From Massilia arenae (GTDB taxonomy: Bacteria; Pseudomonadota; Gammaproteobacteria; Burkholderiales; Burkholderiaceae_D), in assembly GCF_008014745.1 (NCBI RefSeq), contig NZ_VPFD01000028.1, positions 1-64,000 on the forward strand: DNA of 64,000 bases, in the 5' to 3' direction. A program made the translations under genes and the position numbers. This document shows, piece by piece, positions 8,077 through 17,367 of this stretch. The number at the start of each line of letters is the position of its first letter. The stretch's first letter is position 1. The notes under the pieces are model-generated. The model was not told the origin of the DNA and ran no database searches. It was given only the letters and a program-made list of their open reading frames with translations.

Positions 8077-8153
8077 GTGTTGATCGATACAGAAATGATA
8101 GATCGACACGCGGAGCGCTGTCAATTGATTTTTTAGTGATCGACACATATATT
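8077..8153. promoter_or_regulatory. Divergent SDR/tetR promoters with repeated operator motif
   Basis: Minus-strand promoter for the SDR gene: TTGACA (8119-8124), 18 bp, TATCAT (8095-8100). Plus-strand promoter for tetR: TTGATT (8125-8130), 17 bp, TATATT (8148-8153). The 9-mer GATCGACAC occurs at 8101-8109 and 8138-8146, one copy inside each promoter spacer, and its near-complement GTGTTGATC lies at 8077-8085. Placement inside both spacers is what a repressor controlling both genes would need. Confidence 0.7.
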
Positions 8154-8207
8154 ATGAAACGGCGTGCGGCGTTGTCCCGACCCGCAGCCGGACATATACT
8201 GTGCGCG

Positions 8208-8867
8208 ATGCAAACGCCCGACCAAGCTCTCCACGACGAAGCAGCCTCCCCAGCGCCGGCGACCCGCGCCCGCGGCCGGCCGCGCGCCTTCGACCGCGAG
8301 GCCGCCTTATCGAAGGCCATGCGCCTGTTCTGGCAAAAGGGTTACGAAGCCACGTCGCTGGCCGACCTCACTGCCGCGATGGGCATCGCCTCGCCGAGCC
8401 TGTACGCGGCCTTCGGCTCCAAGGAGGCGCTGTTCGTCGAGGCCCTGAACCATTACGGCGCCACCTATGCCTGGGGCTGGAAGAACTTCCTCGACGCCCC
8501 GACCGCGCGCGATGCGGTGAAGGCCTGGCTGATGGATTCGGCCGCCTTCCTGACCGGCGGCGTCGAAGACGTTCCGCTCGGCTGCATGGCGACCCTGTCG
8601 GTGATCGGCGCCGCCGGCCACCAGGAACTGTGCGAGCAGACGCGCACTGCGCGCGCCGCGCCGCGGGCGGTCGTCAGGAAACGCCTCGAACAGGGCGCCG
8701 CGAACGGCGAGATTCCGGCCTCGGTCGACCTGGACGCACTCGCCCGTTTCGTACAGATCGTCCAGAACGGGATGTCGCTCCACGCGCGCGACGGCGCCAC
8801 TCGCGCCGAACTGGAGGCGGCGGTCCAGGTGGCCATGCGCAGCTGGGACGCCCTGGTCGAAGGCTAG
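8208..8867 (+). CDS. TetR/AcrR family repressor
   Basis: A 219-residue regulator. After an N-terminal tail and an RGRPRAFDREAAL segment, residues about 35-75 form a TetR helix-turn-helix (ATSLADLTAAMGIASPSLYAAFGSKEALF), followed by a ligand-binding domain of the TetR_C class common in regulators next to SDR genes. The start at 8208 lies about 48 bases after the predicted transcription start. An in-frame ATG at 8154 overlaps the -10 and is unlikely to be used. It probably represses itself and the divergent SDR gene. Confidence 0.85.
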   Translation: MQTPDQALHDEAASPAPATRARGRPRAFDREAALSKAMRLFWQKGYEATSLADLTAAMGIASPSLYAAFGSKEALFVEALNHYGATYAWGWKNFLDAPTARDAVKAWLMDSAAFLTGGVEDVPLGCMATLSVIGAAGHQELCEQTRTARAAPRAVVRKRLEQGAANGEIPASVDLDALARFVQIVQNGMSLHARDGATRAELEAAVQVAMRSWDALVEG

Positions 8868-8891
8868 GCAAGCGCGGTCAACGCAGCCGAT

Positions 8892-10433
8892 TCAGCGCAA
8901 TGCTGTCAAATGGCTGCCGAGACGATGGCCCAGCGCGCAGATAGTCAACGATGGATTGACGCTGCCGGCGGTCGGGAACACCGAGCCGTCGCTCACCCAC
9001 ACGTTCTCGAAACCGAATACCTTCAGGTCGGTGTCGACGACGCCGTGTCGCGGGGTCGTCGCCATGCGCGCAGTGCCGAGGTGATGGGCGGCGGAGGCGC
9101 AGGTATCGCGCCAGCCCGTCATCGGGTCGGCCCGGCAGCCGCTCACGTCGCCGTGCCCGCGAAAGCCGTCCATCAGCAGCTCGTGGTACTGCGTGAACAT
9201 TTCGATGTCCTGCTTGCAGAGCTGCCAGTGCACGCGCGCGATCGGCATGCCGTAGCGGTCGCGCTCGTGCCCGGACAGGCTGACCTGGCTGTCCGGGTTG
9301 GGCAGCTGTTCCGTCATGAAGAACAGGTCGCCATGGTGCGAGCGCAGGCCCAGCGGCAGCTTCTGGTGCGCGATGCGCCACAGGATGTAGGGATGGCGCA
9401 CCAGCGAGGCCACGTGCGACAGGCCGATGTCGCGCGGCCCGCGCACGCCGAGGAAGGACATCACCGCCTTGTTCGGCACCGGGCGCCGGTTGATGCCCTT
9501 GCGGATGAACACGGCGTGGTTGGGCAGGCGGTGCGTCTGCTGGAATTCGCGCTTGAGCATCAGCCCGGGGAAGACCTGGACGTCTTCCTTGCCCGCGCTG
9601 GCGTGCGCCTTCGGCTTGGCCGCAAGCGGCTGGCGGAACGTGACTTGCGACAGGTAGCCGGCGGGATGGTCGATCAGGTTGCGTCCGAGCCACCAGGACG
9701 GCGGCTGCGCCATGCCATGCTGGCCCAGCGAATTGAGCAACAGGCGCGGCGTCTCGAGCGCGCCCGCCGCGATCACGAAGCGCTTCGCGCGCACTTCGAA
9801 ACGCTGGGCACCGCTGCCCACCACCAGCGCATGTGTACGTCCATGCCGTTGCCGCAACTGCAGCGCGGTGCTGTTGTACACGCAGCGCGCCTTGCCGTTG
9901 CGGCACCATTCGCGCAAGACCGGCTTGCCCCTGAACGGCGGCGAGCGGTAGCGATACGCCTTGGAGGCCAGCATATTGCCCATGCCGAGCGCCATGCCGC
10001 CGTGGTGGCCCGCCGTGTCCTGTGGCATGTCCTGGCCGCCGCACAGGAAGTCCAGCGCGACCGCATACCAGGGGTCGAGATCGCCGCGCGTAATGGCCCA
10101 GCCGCTGTGGGCGATCCAGGGGCGCGCGAGAAAATGCTCGTCGTCGAGCGGCGCACACACGCCATGCCAGAAGGCGGTGCCGCCGCCCACCTCCAGCCCG
10201 CGGCTGGTGGCAATGCCGAAGGGACGGCCGCTGCTTTCGATGCGCAGCGAAGGCGGATCGCGGCGCGACGCCGTCATCGGCCCGGTCTCGATGAACAGTA
10301 CGTCGAGTCCGGCGCGCACCAGGGGATGGGCGGTGGAAATCGCCCCCATGCCGGTGCCGACGATGCAGATGTCGGCCTCGAGTGTCGTGTCTGCTGCCAA
10401 CTGCCTGCCATCGATGAGCATTGGATTCACCAC
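8892..10433 (-). CDS. GMC family FAD-dependent oxidoreductase
   Basis: A 513-residue glucose-methanol-choline type oxidoreductase. The N-terminus has a dinucleotide fold (IVGTGMGAISTAHPLVRAG followed by an acidic residue in FIETG). GGGTAFWHG is the family's first signature region. The C-terminal active-site motif is HHLGTARMA followed by NPSLTICAL. These are consistent with FAD-linked oxidation of an alcohol or sugar. No signal peptide or partner cytochrome or gamma subunit is adjacent, so the electron acceptor is unknown. It reads away from phaM across a 204-bp AT-richer intergenic region that probably holds both promoters. Confidence 0.8.
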   Translation of the reverse strand: MVNPMLIDGRQLAADTTLEADICIVGTGMGAISTAHPLVRAGLDVLFIETGPMTASRRDPPSLRIESSGRPFGIATSRGLEVGGGTAFWHGVCAPLDDEHFLARPWIAHSGWAITRGDLDPWYAVALDFLCGGQDMPQDTAGHHGGMALGMGNMLASKAYRYRSPPFRGKPVLREWCRNGKARCVYNSTALQLRQRHGRTHALVVGSGAQRFEVRAKRFVIAAGALETPRLLLNSLGQHGMAQPPSWWLGRNLIDHPAGYLSQVTFRQPLAAKPKAHASAGKEDVQVFPGLMLKREFQQTHRLPNHAVFIRKGINRRPVPNKAVMSFLGVRGPRDIGLSHVASLVRHPYILWRIAHQKLPLGLRSHHGDLFFMTEQLPNPDSQVSLSGHERDRYGMPIARVHWQLCKQDIEMFTQYHELLMDGFRGHGDVSGCRADPMTGWRDTCASAAHHLGTARMATTPRHGVVDTDLKVFGFENVWVSDGSVFPTAGSVNPSLTICALGHRLGSHLTALR

Positions 10434-10637
10434 GAAAGGTTAATTGCCAAAATACAATTTTGTGCAGTTCAACTTTTTCATCGTAACGTAAAGACGATGC
10501 TTGTTCAATAGACAATATTCCTGATAGTTCACCCTGTCTTGGGTCCAGCGCAAACCATGCGTTTCCCGGCCCATGCCCCGCATGGCCCATCCGGGCGTTA
10601 TCTGCTAACCTTGCCGCACAACCACTGGAGACCAACC

Positions 10638-11372
10638 ATGCTGAACCAGCCCATGCCAGGAATGAGCGACACGCTCGAATTCGTCAAGAACCTGTGGGGC
10701 GGCATGAACATCCCCGGCGCCATGCCCGGGATGGGCAGCATGCACATGCCGGGCGCCGCCCTGTCGGTGGAAGACCTGGACAAGAAGATCGCCGACCTGA
10801 AGGCGGTCGAGTCCTGGCTGAACCTCAACCTGAGCATGCTGCGCGGCTCGATCCAGGCGCTGGAAATCCAGCGCGGCACCCTGGCCACGCTCAAGGCGAT
10901 GGGCGACAGCATGGCCCAGGCCATGAGCCAGACCGGCGCCGCCAGCGACGCCGCCATGGCGCCGTTTGCGCAATTCTTCACCCAGGCGGCCCAGGCCGCC
11001 TCGCCCGCCGCCGCCGCCAAACCCTCGGACAGCGCCGCGCCACCGCCGCCGGCGCCATCCGCGGCGGCGCCCGACACCCCGTCCCCGCCCTCAGAGGCCG
11101 AGGCATCGGGTGCGGCCATGCCGGCCGCGGTCGCCTGGTGGAATCTATTGCAGGACCAGTTCCGCCAGGCCGTGGCCAGCGCCATGCCGCCAGACAACGC
11201 CAATCCCGACAAGGCCGGCGGTGCGCCGTCCGATGGCGACAGCGTCCCCGCAGCCGGCGCCGCTGCTGCCGCCAAACCATCCGCCGCAGACCAATCCGCC
11301 AACGCCCAGAACGCCAACGGCAATCCGGCCCCGGCCCGGCGCAGCACGCGCGGCAAGACCGACAAGACCTGA
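10638..11372 (+). CDS. phaM: PhaM-like PHA granule regulatory protein
   Basis: A 244-residue protein resembling PhaM of Cupriavidus, which binds the PHA synthase PhaC, the granule surface and DNA, and so spreads polyhydroxyalkanoate granules between daughter cells. The conserved N-terminal part includes FVKNLWGGM and a helical segment (about residues 45-90: LDKKIADLKAVESWLNLNLSML). A long Ala/Pro/Ser-rich linker leads to a short basic tail (ARRSTRGKTDK), as expected for the DNA-binding end. The start at 10638 has GGAGA upstream. No phaC lies in the window. This implies that the organism makes PHA. Confidence 0.85.
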   Translation: MLNQPMPGMSDTLEFVKNLWGGMNIPGAMPGMGSMHMPGAALSVEDLDKKIADLKAVESWLNLNLSMLRGSIQALEIQRGTLATLKAMGDSMAQAMSQTGAASDAAMAPFAQFFTQAAQAASPAAAAKPSDSAAPPPPAPSAAAPDTPSPPSEAEASGAAMPAAVAWWNLLQDQFRQAVASAMPPDNANPDKAGGAPSDGDSVPAAGAAAAAKPSAADQSANAQNANGNPAPARRSTRGKTDKT

Positions 11373-11477
11373 ACGCTTGATCCAGACGGTGGCGTTCGCC
11401 TCCAAACCGTGCTGAACTGACACGGCGGCCCGGCCTGCCCGGCCCGGCCGCTTCCCCGTCCAGCCGGAGCGAGCGCC

Positions 11478-14400
11478 ATGTTGCCGAGCGACCTGACCCA
11501 CCTGACGCCGTCGCAGGTCGACGACCTGCAGCGCAAGCTCGCCGCCGCCGGCTGCGATCCGCCACCCGGCGCGCGCACCGTCGCCGAACTGCAAGTCGCC
11601 TTCGCCCTGCTGCGCAAGCGCCACGGCCTGGCGCCGTCGGACAAGATCGACGCGGCGCTGCTGCGCTGCCTCGACGCCGCCGCCGGCCACCTGTTCGGCG
11701 AGGTGCTGCGCGACGAACTCGACATGCTGCGCCCCGCGACGACCGAAGAAGGCGGCGCCGCGCTTGACGCCGCGCTGCCGCCCGACCGCGAGCGCCTATT
11801 GCAGCGCGCCCACGGCGGCATGCTGGCCGGCCTGGCCCTGTCCGGCGGCGGCGTGCGCAGCGCCACCTTCAGCCTGGGCGCCCTGCAGGCGCTGGCGCGC
11901 TGCGGCCTGCTGCGCCACATCGACTACCTGTCCACCGTGTCCGGCGGCGGCTTCGTCGGCGGCTGGCTGTCCAAATGCCTGCATGCCAACGGCGGCGACA
12001 TCGGCAAGGTGGAAGCCATGCTGGCGCCGCAGGCCGGCAGCGGCGAAGCCCCGGAACTGCGCTTCCTGCGCCAGTACAGCAACTACCTGTCGCCGCAGGG
12101 CGGCATGTTCAGCGCCGACACCTGGACCCTGGTCGGCACCTATGTGCGCAACACGGGCCTGAACCTGGCCATGCTGGTGGCCTGGATGTGCGCCCTGCTG
12201 CTGCTGCCGCGCTTTGCCGTCTGGGCCGTGCACCGCGTGGTCGCGCCGGGCGGGCCATGGACGCACCTGGCCGACATCGCCTGGATCGTCGGCGTGCTGC
12301 TGTTCCTGTTCGCCGTGTTCTGCATCGCGCTGTCGATCTCGAGCAAGCCCGAAAGCTCGCGCGGGATGCGCCGCTTTCCGCTGTCGCAGGGCGCGGTTCT
12401 GTGGTGCATCAACCTGCCGCTGCTGCTGGCGGGCTTCCTCGGCAGCCTGGGCCTGTGGCGCCACGGCGGCGCGGCGCCGTCAAGCATCCTGCCCACCCAG
12501 CTCGAAGGCCGCTGGCACTGGCTGCTGGCCCCGGGCCTGGTGTATTTCATCGTCTGGGCCTGCGGCTGGTACCTGGCCCACGACCGCTCCAGCCCCTACC
12601 GCCGCACCGGCTACACCGTGTGCGCCGCAGGCAGCACCAGCGTGCTGCTGGTGCTGCTCGAAGCCGGGCGCGCCTTCGCCCCCGGGATCCTGGCGCTGCT
12701 GCGGGTCGATGCCGCCCGGCTGTCGCTGCTGCTGTGCGCGACGGTCGGCCTGCTGCTGGTGCTGGCCGGCTGGCTGGCCATCTACACGCGGCTGCACGCC
12801 GACCCGCCGCTGCGCGACCTCACCCGCGCCGAACTGGGAGAAGGCCTGTCGCACTTCCTGTGCGCGATGGGCGCGCTCACCCTCGGCACCCTGCTGCTGC
12901 TGGGCGGAATGGCGGTGCTGCCCGATCCCGCCGGCCAGCGCGTGCTGAACGACGCGATCGCCCTCGCCACCTTCGGCATGCCGCTCATGATGGTGCTGTT
13001 CGCCGCCACCATGACCCTCATGATCGGCCTGGTCGGCCGCTGTACAGCGACGCCAGCCGCGAATGGTGGAGCCGGCAAGGCGCCTGGACCGCGATCTTCG
13101 CCCTCCTGTGGTTGACCGTGTACGCCACTTGCTTCTACATTCCTCCCTTGCTGCACTGGGCCTGGCTGACCTACGAGCCCTGGTCGAACCTGGGCACCCT
13201 GCTCGGCTGGCTGGCGATGACCGCCTTCGGACTCAAGGCCGGCAGCAGCATGTCGACCGGCGCGCGCGGCGCCCCGGACCCGAAGCTCGAACTGGTCGCG
13301 CGGCTGGCGCCCTATGTGTTCACGGTCGGGATCTTCGCCCTGTTGAGCAGCCTGGTGCAGGCCACGGTGGCGCTGCCGAAGGTCGCCTGCCCCAGGTCCG
13401 AGCTGACCTGCGTGCTGCGCGCCCATGCCGACGCCACCCTGGCCACGAACGGCGCGACCCTGCTGCTGGCCTTCGGCGCCTTCCTGGGCGCCGCCCTGCT
13501 GCTCGGCTGGCGGGTCGACATCAATAAGTTTTCCCTCTATATGCTGTACCGCAACCGGGTGGTGCGGGCCTGGTTCGGCGCCGGCAACCGCGCGCGCCAG
13601 CCGCATCCCTTCACCGGTTTCGACCCCAACGACGACATGCTGCTGGCCGAGCTGCGCTACGGACGACCGTACCCGATCGTGAACACCGCGCTGAACCTGG
13701 TCAGCGGCGCCGAGCTGGCCTGGCAGACACGGCGCACCGCCTCGTTCGCCTTCACGCCGCGCTGGTGCGGTTATGAGCAAGCCAGCGCGGTGCCTGGCAG
13801 CGCTGGCGCGCCAGCGGGCTGCTACCGGCCGACCGACGGATATGCCTCGCGCTCCGGCGTCGGCCTGGACGACGATGCCGGCGTGCGGCTCGGGATGGCG
13901 GTGGCCCTGTCCGGCGCCGCGGCCAGCCCGAATATGGGCGCGCACTCGTCGCCGCCCCTGAACTTCCTGATGACGATGTTCAACGTGCGCCTGGGGCGCT
14001 GGTGCCCGAATCCCGCGCGCCGCGCCTGGACCAGCGCCTCGCCGCCGATCGGCCTGTTCAGCCTTTTGTCCGAGCTGTTCGGCCAGCTCGATGCCGACGC
14101 CGCCTACGTCCACCTGACCGACGGCGGCCACTTCGACAACCTCGGCATCTACGAACTGGTGCGGCGCCGCTGCCGGCTGGTGATCGCGGTCGACGTCGGC
14201 AGCGACCGCTATCTCGCCTTCGAAGACCTGGGCAATGCGATCCGGCGCTGCGGCACCGATCTGCACGTGCGCATCGACCTCGACGTTTCGCGCCTGGCAA
14301 CGGACGGCGACAAGGGCATGTGCGGCGCAAGCTGCGCGGCCGGCAGCATCCGCTACAGCCTGGCCGACCGCGGCGCGGCCGACGGCGTGCTCCTGTACGT

Positions 14401-14671
14401 GAAACCGGCCATCGTCGGCAGCGAGAACGCCGACCTGCTCAACTACCGAAAGCTCCATCCCGACTACCCGCACGAGAGCATCGCCGACCAGTGGTTCGAC
14501 GAAGCCCAGTTCGAGAGCTACCGCGCGCTGGGCGACCACATCGTCGACTGCGCGCTGCACGAAGCGGCGCGCGCCACCGTGGGCGCCAACGGCGAACAGG
14601 ATATCGGGGCGCTGTGCGCGCAGCTGCTGCAGCGGCATGGGCCGGCGGCGCAGAATCGCACGGGCGCGTGA
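11478..14671 (+). pseudogene. Patatin-like phospholipase with membrane domain, frameshifted
   Basis: One long gene in two frames: codons run from 11478 to about 13038, then continue in the -1 frame to 14671. The junction GGCCGCTGTACAGC reads normally if one C is restored (GGCCGCCTGTACAGC). Restored length is about 1,064 residues. Parts in order: a peptidoglycan-binding-like segment (residues 10-65), the patatin oxyanion motif SGGGVRSATF and nucleophile region STVSGGGFVGG, several membrane helices spread over about residues 210-700, and the catalytic-Asp motif TDGGHFDNLGIYE near the C-terminus. Serine and aspartate of the dyad therefore fall on opposite sides of the frameshift, so the sequence as given could not make an active lipase. 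Either a real inactivating deletion or a sequencing error. It overlaps nothing and ends 1 bp from the convergent MFS gene. Confidence 0.75.
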
Positions 14672-14672
14672 G

Positions 14673-16043
14673 TCAGCCCGCCGGTAGTGGTGAGCGTGCT
14701 GGTACGCTGTGCGCCGCCAGCAACCGTCCCAGGCAGGCCAGCGCCAGCAGCGAAAACAGCACCGCGCTGCCCAGCGTCAGGCGGTAATCGTGGCCCGAAT
14801 GGTCGAGCAGGGGTCCGATGCAGCTGGCCACCAGGATGTTGGCGAAGGCGACCAGGATGTCCTTGCTCGCGTTGTAGCGAACGAACTCTTCGCGCGGGAA
14901 CAGCGCCAGCGGCATCGCCGCCGCCGCGGTGAAATAGGCGCCGGAGCAGATCACATGGGCGACGTAGAACGGGCGGAAACTGGCCGCGCCGTCGACCAGC
15001 AACCAGCCACCCAGCGCGATCGCGAAGTACAGCGCCATCATGGCGGCGGCCACGCGCACCGCGCCGCGCCGGTCGACCAGCCAGCCGATGACGAAGGCGC
15101 TGGCGATCGACACCGCATAGGCCATTGCGGTCAGCTCGCCCAGTTCCGCCTTCGACAGCCCCAGGTCGAGCGCATAGTGCAGCGAAAAGGTATTGAAGGG
15201 GACGAAGGTGACGGCGGCCAGCATGAAGGCGCCGAAGATCCACAGGTAGCGGCGCTGGGCGCAGCACAGGCGCAACTGGGTGCGCGCCAGCGCCAGCCGT
15301 CCGCCAGCCGCTGCGGCGGCAGCGTCGTCATGCGCGACAGGCGCCGGCGGCGGGTAGCCGCCCTCGCGCACCATCAGGCACATCAGCGGTATCGTCAGGC
15401 CGAAGATCAGGGCGATCGCCACCAGGATCTCGGCCAGCCAGGCTTCGCTCAGGGCGAACAGCGTCATGTTGAAACCGATCGCCACGCCCAGGCCGACGAC
15501 GCGCACGGCGGCATAGAAGCGGCCGGCCAGCCCGAACGGAATGACGTCGGCCACCAGCCCGGCGAACAGCGCCATCGTGGTCATGGCGGCGGCGTCGAAC
15601 ACGGTCCAGAACAGGCAGAACAAGCCCAGTTCGAGCGGGCGCAGGCCGGGCGACCAGGCACCCAGCAGCGCGTGCGCGCCGGCCGCGAACGCGGGCGCCA
15701 GGGCCACGCACAGCATCGCGACGGCGGCCAGCGGCGCGCTGACCAGCAAGAAGGGGCGGCGCCGTCCCCAGCGGCTGCGGCTGCGGTCGGATCTCAGCCC
15801 GATGGCCGGCACCACCAGCAGGCTGATAAGCGCCGGCACGGTCGACAGCAGCATGGCGACGGCGGTGTCCGAGGCGCCGTGGTTGCGCAGCACGACCAGC
15901 CCGATCGGGCCGGCCCAGCGCTCGCGCACCGCGATCCCGAGTGCGCCGACCAGCAGCCAGCCGACCAGTACGCACAAGCCCCAGGCGCCATAGCGCAGCG
16001 TGCCGGCCTGCCAGCTTGCGTTCGCGAGGGCGGCGCGCCGCAT
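14673..16043 (-). CDS. MFS sugar transporter
   Basis: A 456-residue integral membrane protein with about 12 hydrophobic helices. It has the MFS loop motif between helices 2 and 3 (GLRSDRSRSRWGRRRPF, the extended form seen in the SLC45/GPH-like sugar porters) and a repeated WLVDRRGAVR loop in the second half. It lies 7 bp after a LacI-type regulator on the same strand and next to a polysaccharide degradation operon, so it most likely imports an oligo- or monosaccharide released by those enzymes. The transported sugar cannot be told from sequence. Confidence 0.8.
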   Translation of the reverse strand: MRRAALANASWQAGTLRYGAWGLCVLVGWLLVGALGIAVRERWAGPIGLVVLRNHGASDTAVAMLLSTVPALISLLVVPAIGLRSDRSRSRWGRRRPFLLVSAPLAAVAMLCVALAPAFAAGAHALLGAWSPGLRPLELGLFCLFWTVFDAAAMTTMALFAGLVADVIPFGLAGRFYAAVRVVGLGVAIGFNMTLFALSEAWLAEILVAIALIFGLTIPLMCLMVREGGYPPPAPVAHDDAAAAAAGGRLALARTQLRLCCAQRRYLWIFGAFMLAAVTFVPFNTFSLHYALDLGLSKAELGELTAMAYAVSIASAFVIGWLVDRRGAVRVAAAMMALYFAIALGGWLLVDGAASFRPFYVAHVICSGAYFTAAAAMPLALFPREEFVRYNASKDILVAFANILVASCIGPLLDHSGHDYRLTLGSAVLFSLLALACLGRLLAAHSVPARSPLPAG

Positions 16044-16050
16044 CCTGGAT

Positions 16051-17064
16051 CTACGCCGGCGCGGGGCCGGTCGAGTCGCGCACCACCAGCTCGGTCTCGA
16101 AGGCGATGCGGGCGGCGGCTGGCGGGCGGCCTTCGATCATCTCGACCACCTCCCGCACCGCGCGTTCCGCCAGCGCCTCGTAGGGCTGGTGCATCGTGGT
16201 CAGGCGCGGGAACACGTGGCTGGCGGTCGAGATGTCGTCGAAGCCGACCACCGAGACATCGGCCGGCACCTTCAGGCCGCGGCTGGCGACGGCGTCGATG
16301 GCGCCGAAGGCCATCTCGTCGTTGGCGGCGAAGATCGCGGTGGGCGGCGCCTCCAGCTCGAGCAGGCGGCGGGTGGCGGCGAAGCCACCCGGCTGGTTGA
16401 AGGCGCCGTCGACCACCAGGGCCGGGTCGACGGCGATGCCGGCCGCCGCCAGCGCTTCGGTGTAACCGCGTTCGCGTTCGGCACTCTGGCCGGTGCGCTT
16501 GGTGCCGGCGATGAAGGCGATGCGGCGGTGCCCGAGGCCGATCAGGTGTTCTACCGCACGCCGCGCGCCGATGCGGTTTTCCAGCACGATGGTGGGCAGC
16601 GCCAGCTGGCGCGCATCGAAGAACACCAGCGCGCAACTGAGCTGCTGGCGCTCGACCAAGTCCAGGAAGCGGTCGTCGGCGGTCGGCATCAGCAGCAGCA
16701 GGCCGTCGCACAGCTTGCTGAGCGTGGCGCAGGTGGTCATCCGGTCCGGGCTGTCGAAGCGATCGGCGTTGAACAGCAGCAGGTCGTAGTCGCGCTTGCG
16801 CGCCTGCTCGCCGATGGCGCGCACCAGCTCGTGCAGCACCACCGGGCCGTAGTTGTTCATGAACACGCCGATCAGCTTGCTCTTGTCGCCGCGCATGCGG
16901 CGCGCGAGCATGTCCGGCGTGTAGTTCAGCTGAGCCGCGGCCGCCATGATGCGCTCGCGCGCCGCGTCCGACACATAGCCGGTGCCGCGGATCGCGCGCG
17001 AAGCGGTGATGGGCGCGACGCCGGCCAGGCGGGCGACCTCGCTCAGTTTGCTGGCTTTGGCCAT
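16051..17064 (-). CDS. LacI family transcriptional regulator
   Basis: A 337-residue LacI/GalR regulator: helix-turn-helix at residues about 7-28 ([19 protein letters not shown]), hinge helix near 50-57 (PDMLARRMR) and a periplasmic-binding-protein-like sugar sensor domain ([22 protein letters not shown]). The hinge is MLARRM rather than the usual A-L-A, which is common in GntR-subgroup LacI proteins. It shares an operon with the MFS transporter and faces the receptor operon, whose promoter carries two LacI-type palindromes. It probably represses the locus until the sugar inducer appears. Confidence 0.9.
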   Translation of the reverse strand: MAKASKLSEVARLAGVAPITASRAIRGTGYVSDAARERIMAAAAQLNYTPDMLARRMRGDKSKLIGVFMNNYGPVVLHELVRAIGEQARKRDYDLLLFNADRFDSPDRMTTCATLSKLCDGLLLLMPTADDRFLDLVERQQLSCALVFFDARQLALPTIVLENRIGARRAVEHLIGLGHRRIAFIAGTKRTGQSAERERGYTEALAAAGIAVDPALVVDGAFNQPGGFAATRRLLELEAPPTAIFAANDEMAFGAIDAVASRGLKVPADVSVVGFDDISTASHVFPRLTTMHQPYEALAERAVREVVEMIEGRPPAAARIAFETELVVRDSTGPAPA

Positions 17065-17087
17065 TGGTCTCCTTCAATCGATCATGT

Positions 17088-17113
17088 TGTTGAGCGTTTG
17101 CAGTAACTCAACA
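17088..17113. repeat. Inverted repeat upstream of the lacI gene
   Basis: TGTTGAG (17088-17094) and CTCAACA (17107-17113) are exact reverse complements 12 bp apart, in the leader of the lacI-type gene. It could be an RNA hairpin or an extra operator. Confidence 0.4.
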
Positions 17114-17120
17114 CCAACCT

Positions 17121-17136
17121 GTGGTTACGATACCAC
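17121..17136. promoter_or_regulatory. LacI-type operator 1
   Basis: GTGGTTACGATACCAC: perfect 5-bp outer arms (GTGGT/ACCAC) around a TACGAT core, of the size and symmetry of LacI-family operators. It lies near the lacI start, suggesting autoregulation. It shares TGGT-N6-ACCA with the second site at 17235. Confidence 0.65.
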
Positions 17137-17234
17137 GTCGAGCTCGGCCGATTCCAGGGTTTTTTCAGCAAAATCAGGCGCTTATCCTACTGGTACGGCA
17201 GCTACCCCATCCTTGTTGAGTATTTACGAGGCAC

Positions 17235-17266
17235 ATGGTAACGTAACCATACGGTTGTCATATAAG
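17235..17266 (+). promoter_or_regulatory. LacI-type operator 2 and receptor-operon -10
   Basis: ATGGTAACGTAACCAT (17235-17250) has 5-bp arms ATGGT/ACCAT and the same TGGT-N6-ACCA plan as operator 1. A -10 hexamer TATAAG (17261-17266) follows, so the operator covers the place of the -35 and spacer. Bound repressor would block polymerase there. The whole gap 17065-17367 holds only these sites, the inverted repeat at 17088 and the receptor leader. Confidence 0.6.
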
Positions 17267-17367
17267 CAGCGATGGTCGGCGACCGGTGCTTCATCTTCAA
17301 CCGCACGTGCACAGCACGGCGGTCCGACATTACAAGCGAACCTCGAAGTTCGCGGTCAGGAGACACT

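Noticed and set aside
11975-13030. Upstream part of the second patatin frame as a separate gene
   Set aside because: Before about 13035 this frame is Arg/Pro/Ala-rich shadow sequence; real patatin sequence switches frame there.
13030-13050. Programmed -1 frameshift in the patatin gene
   Set aside because: No slippery heptamer (X-XXY-YYZ) is present; a missing C explains the break better.
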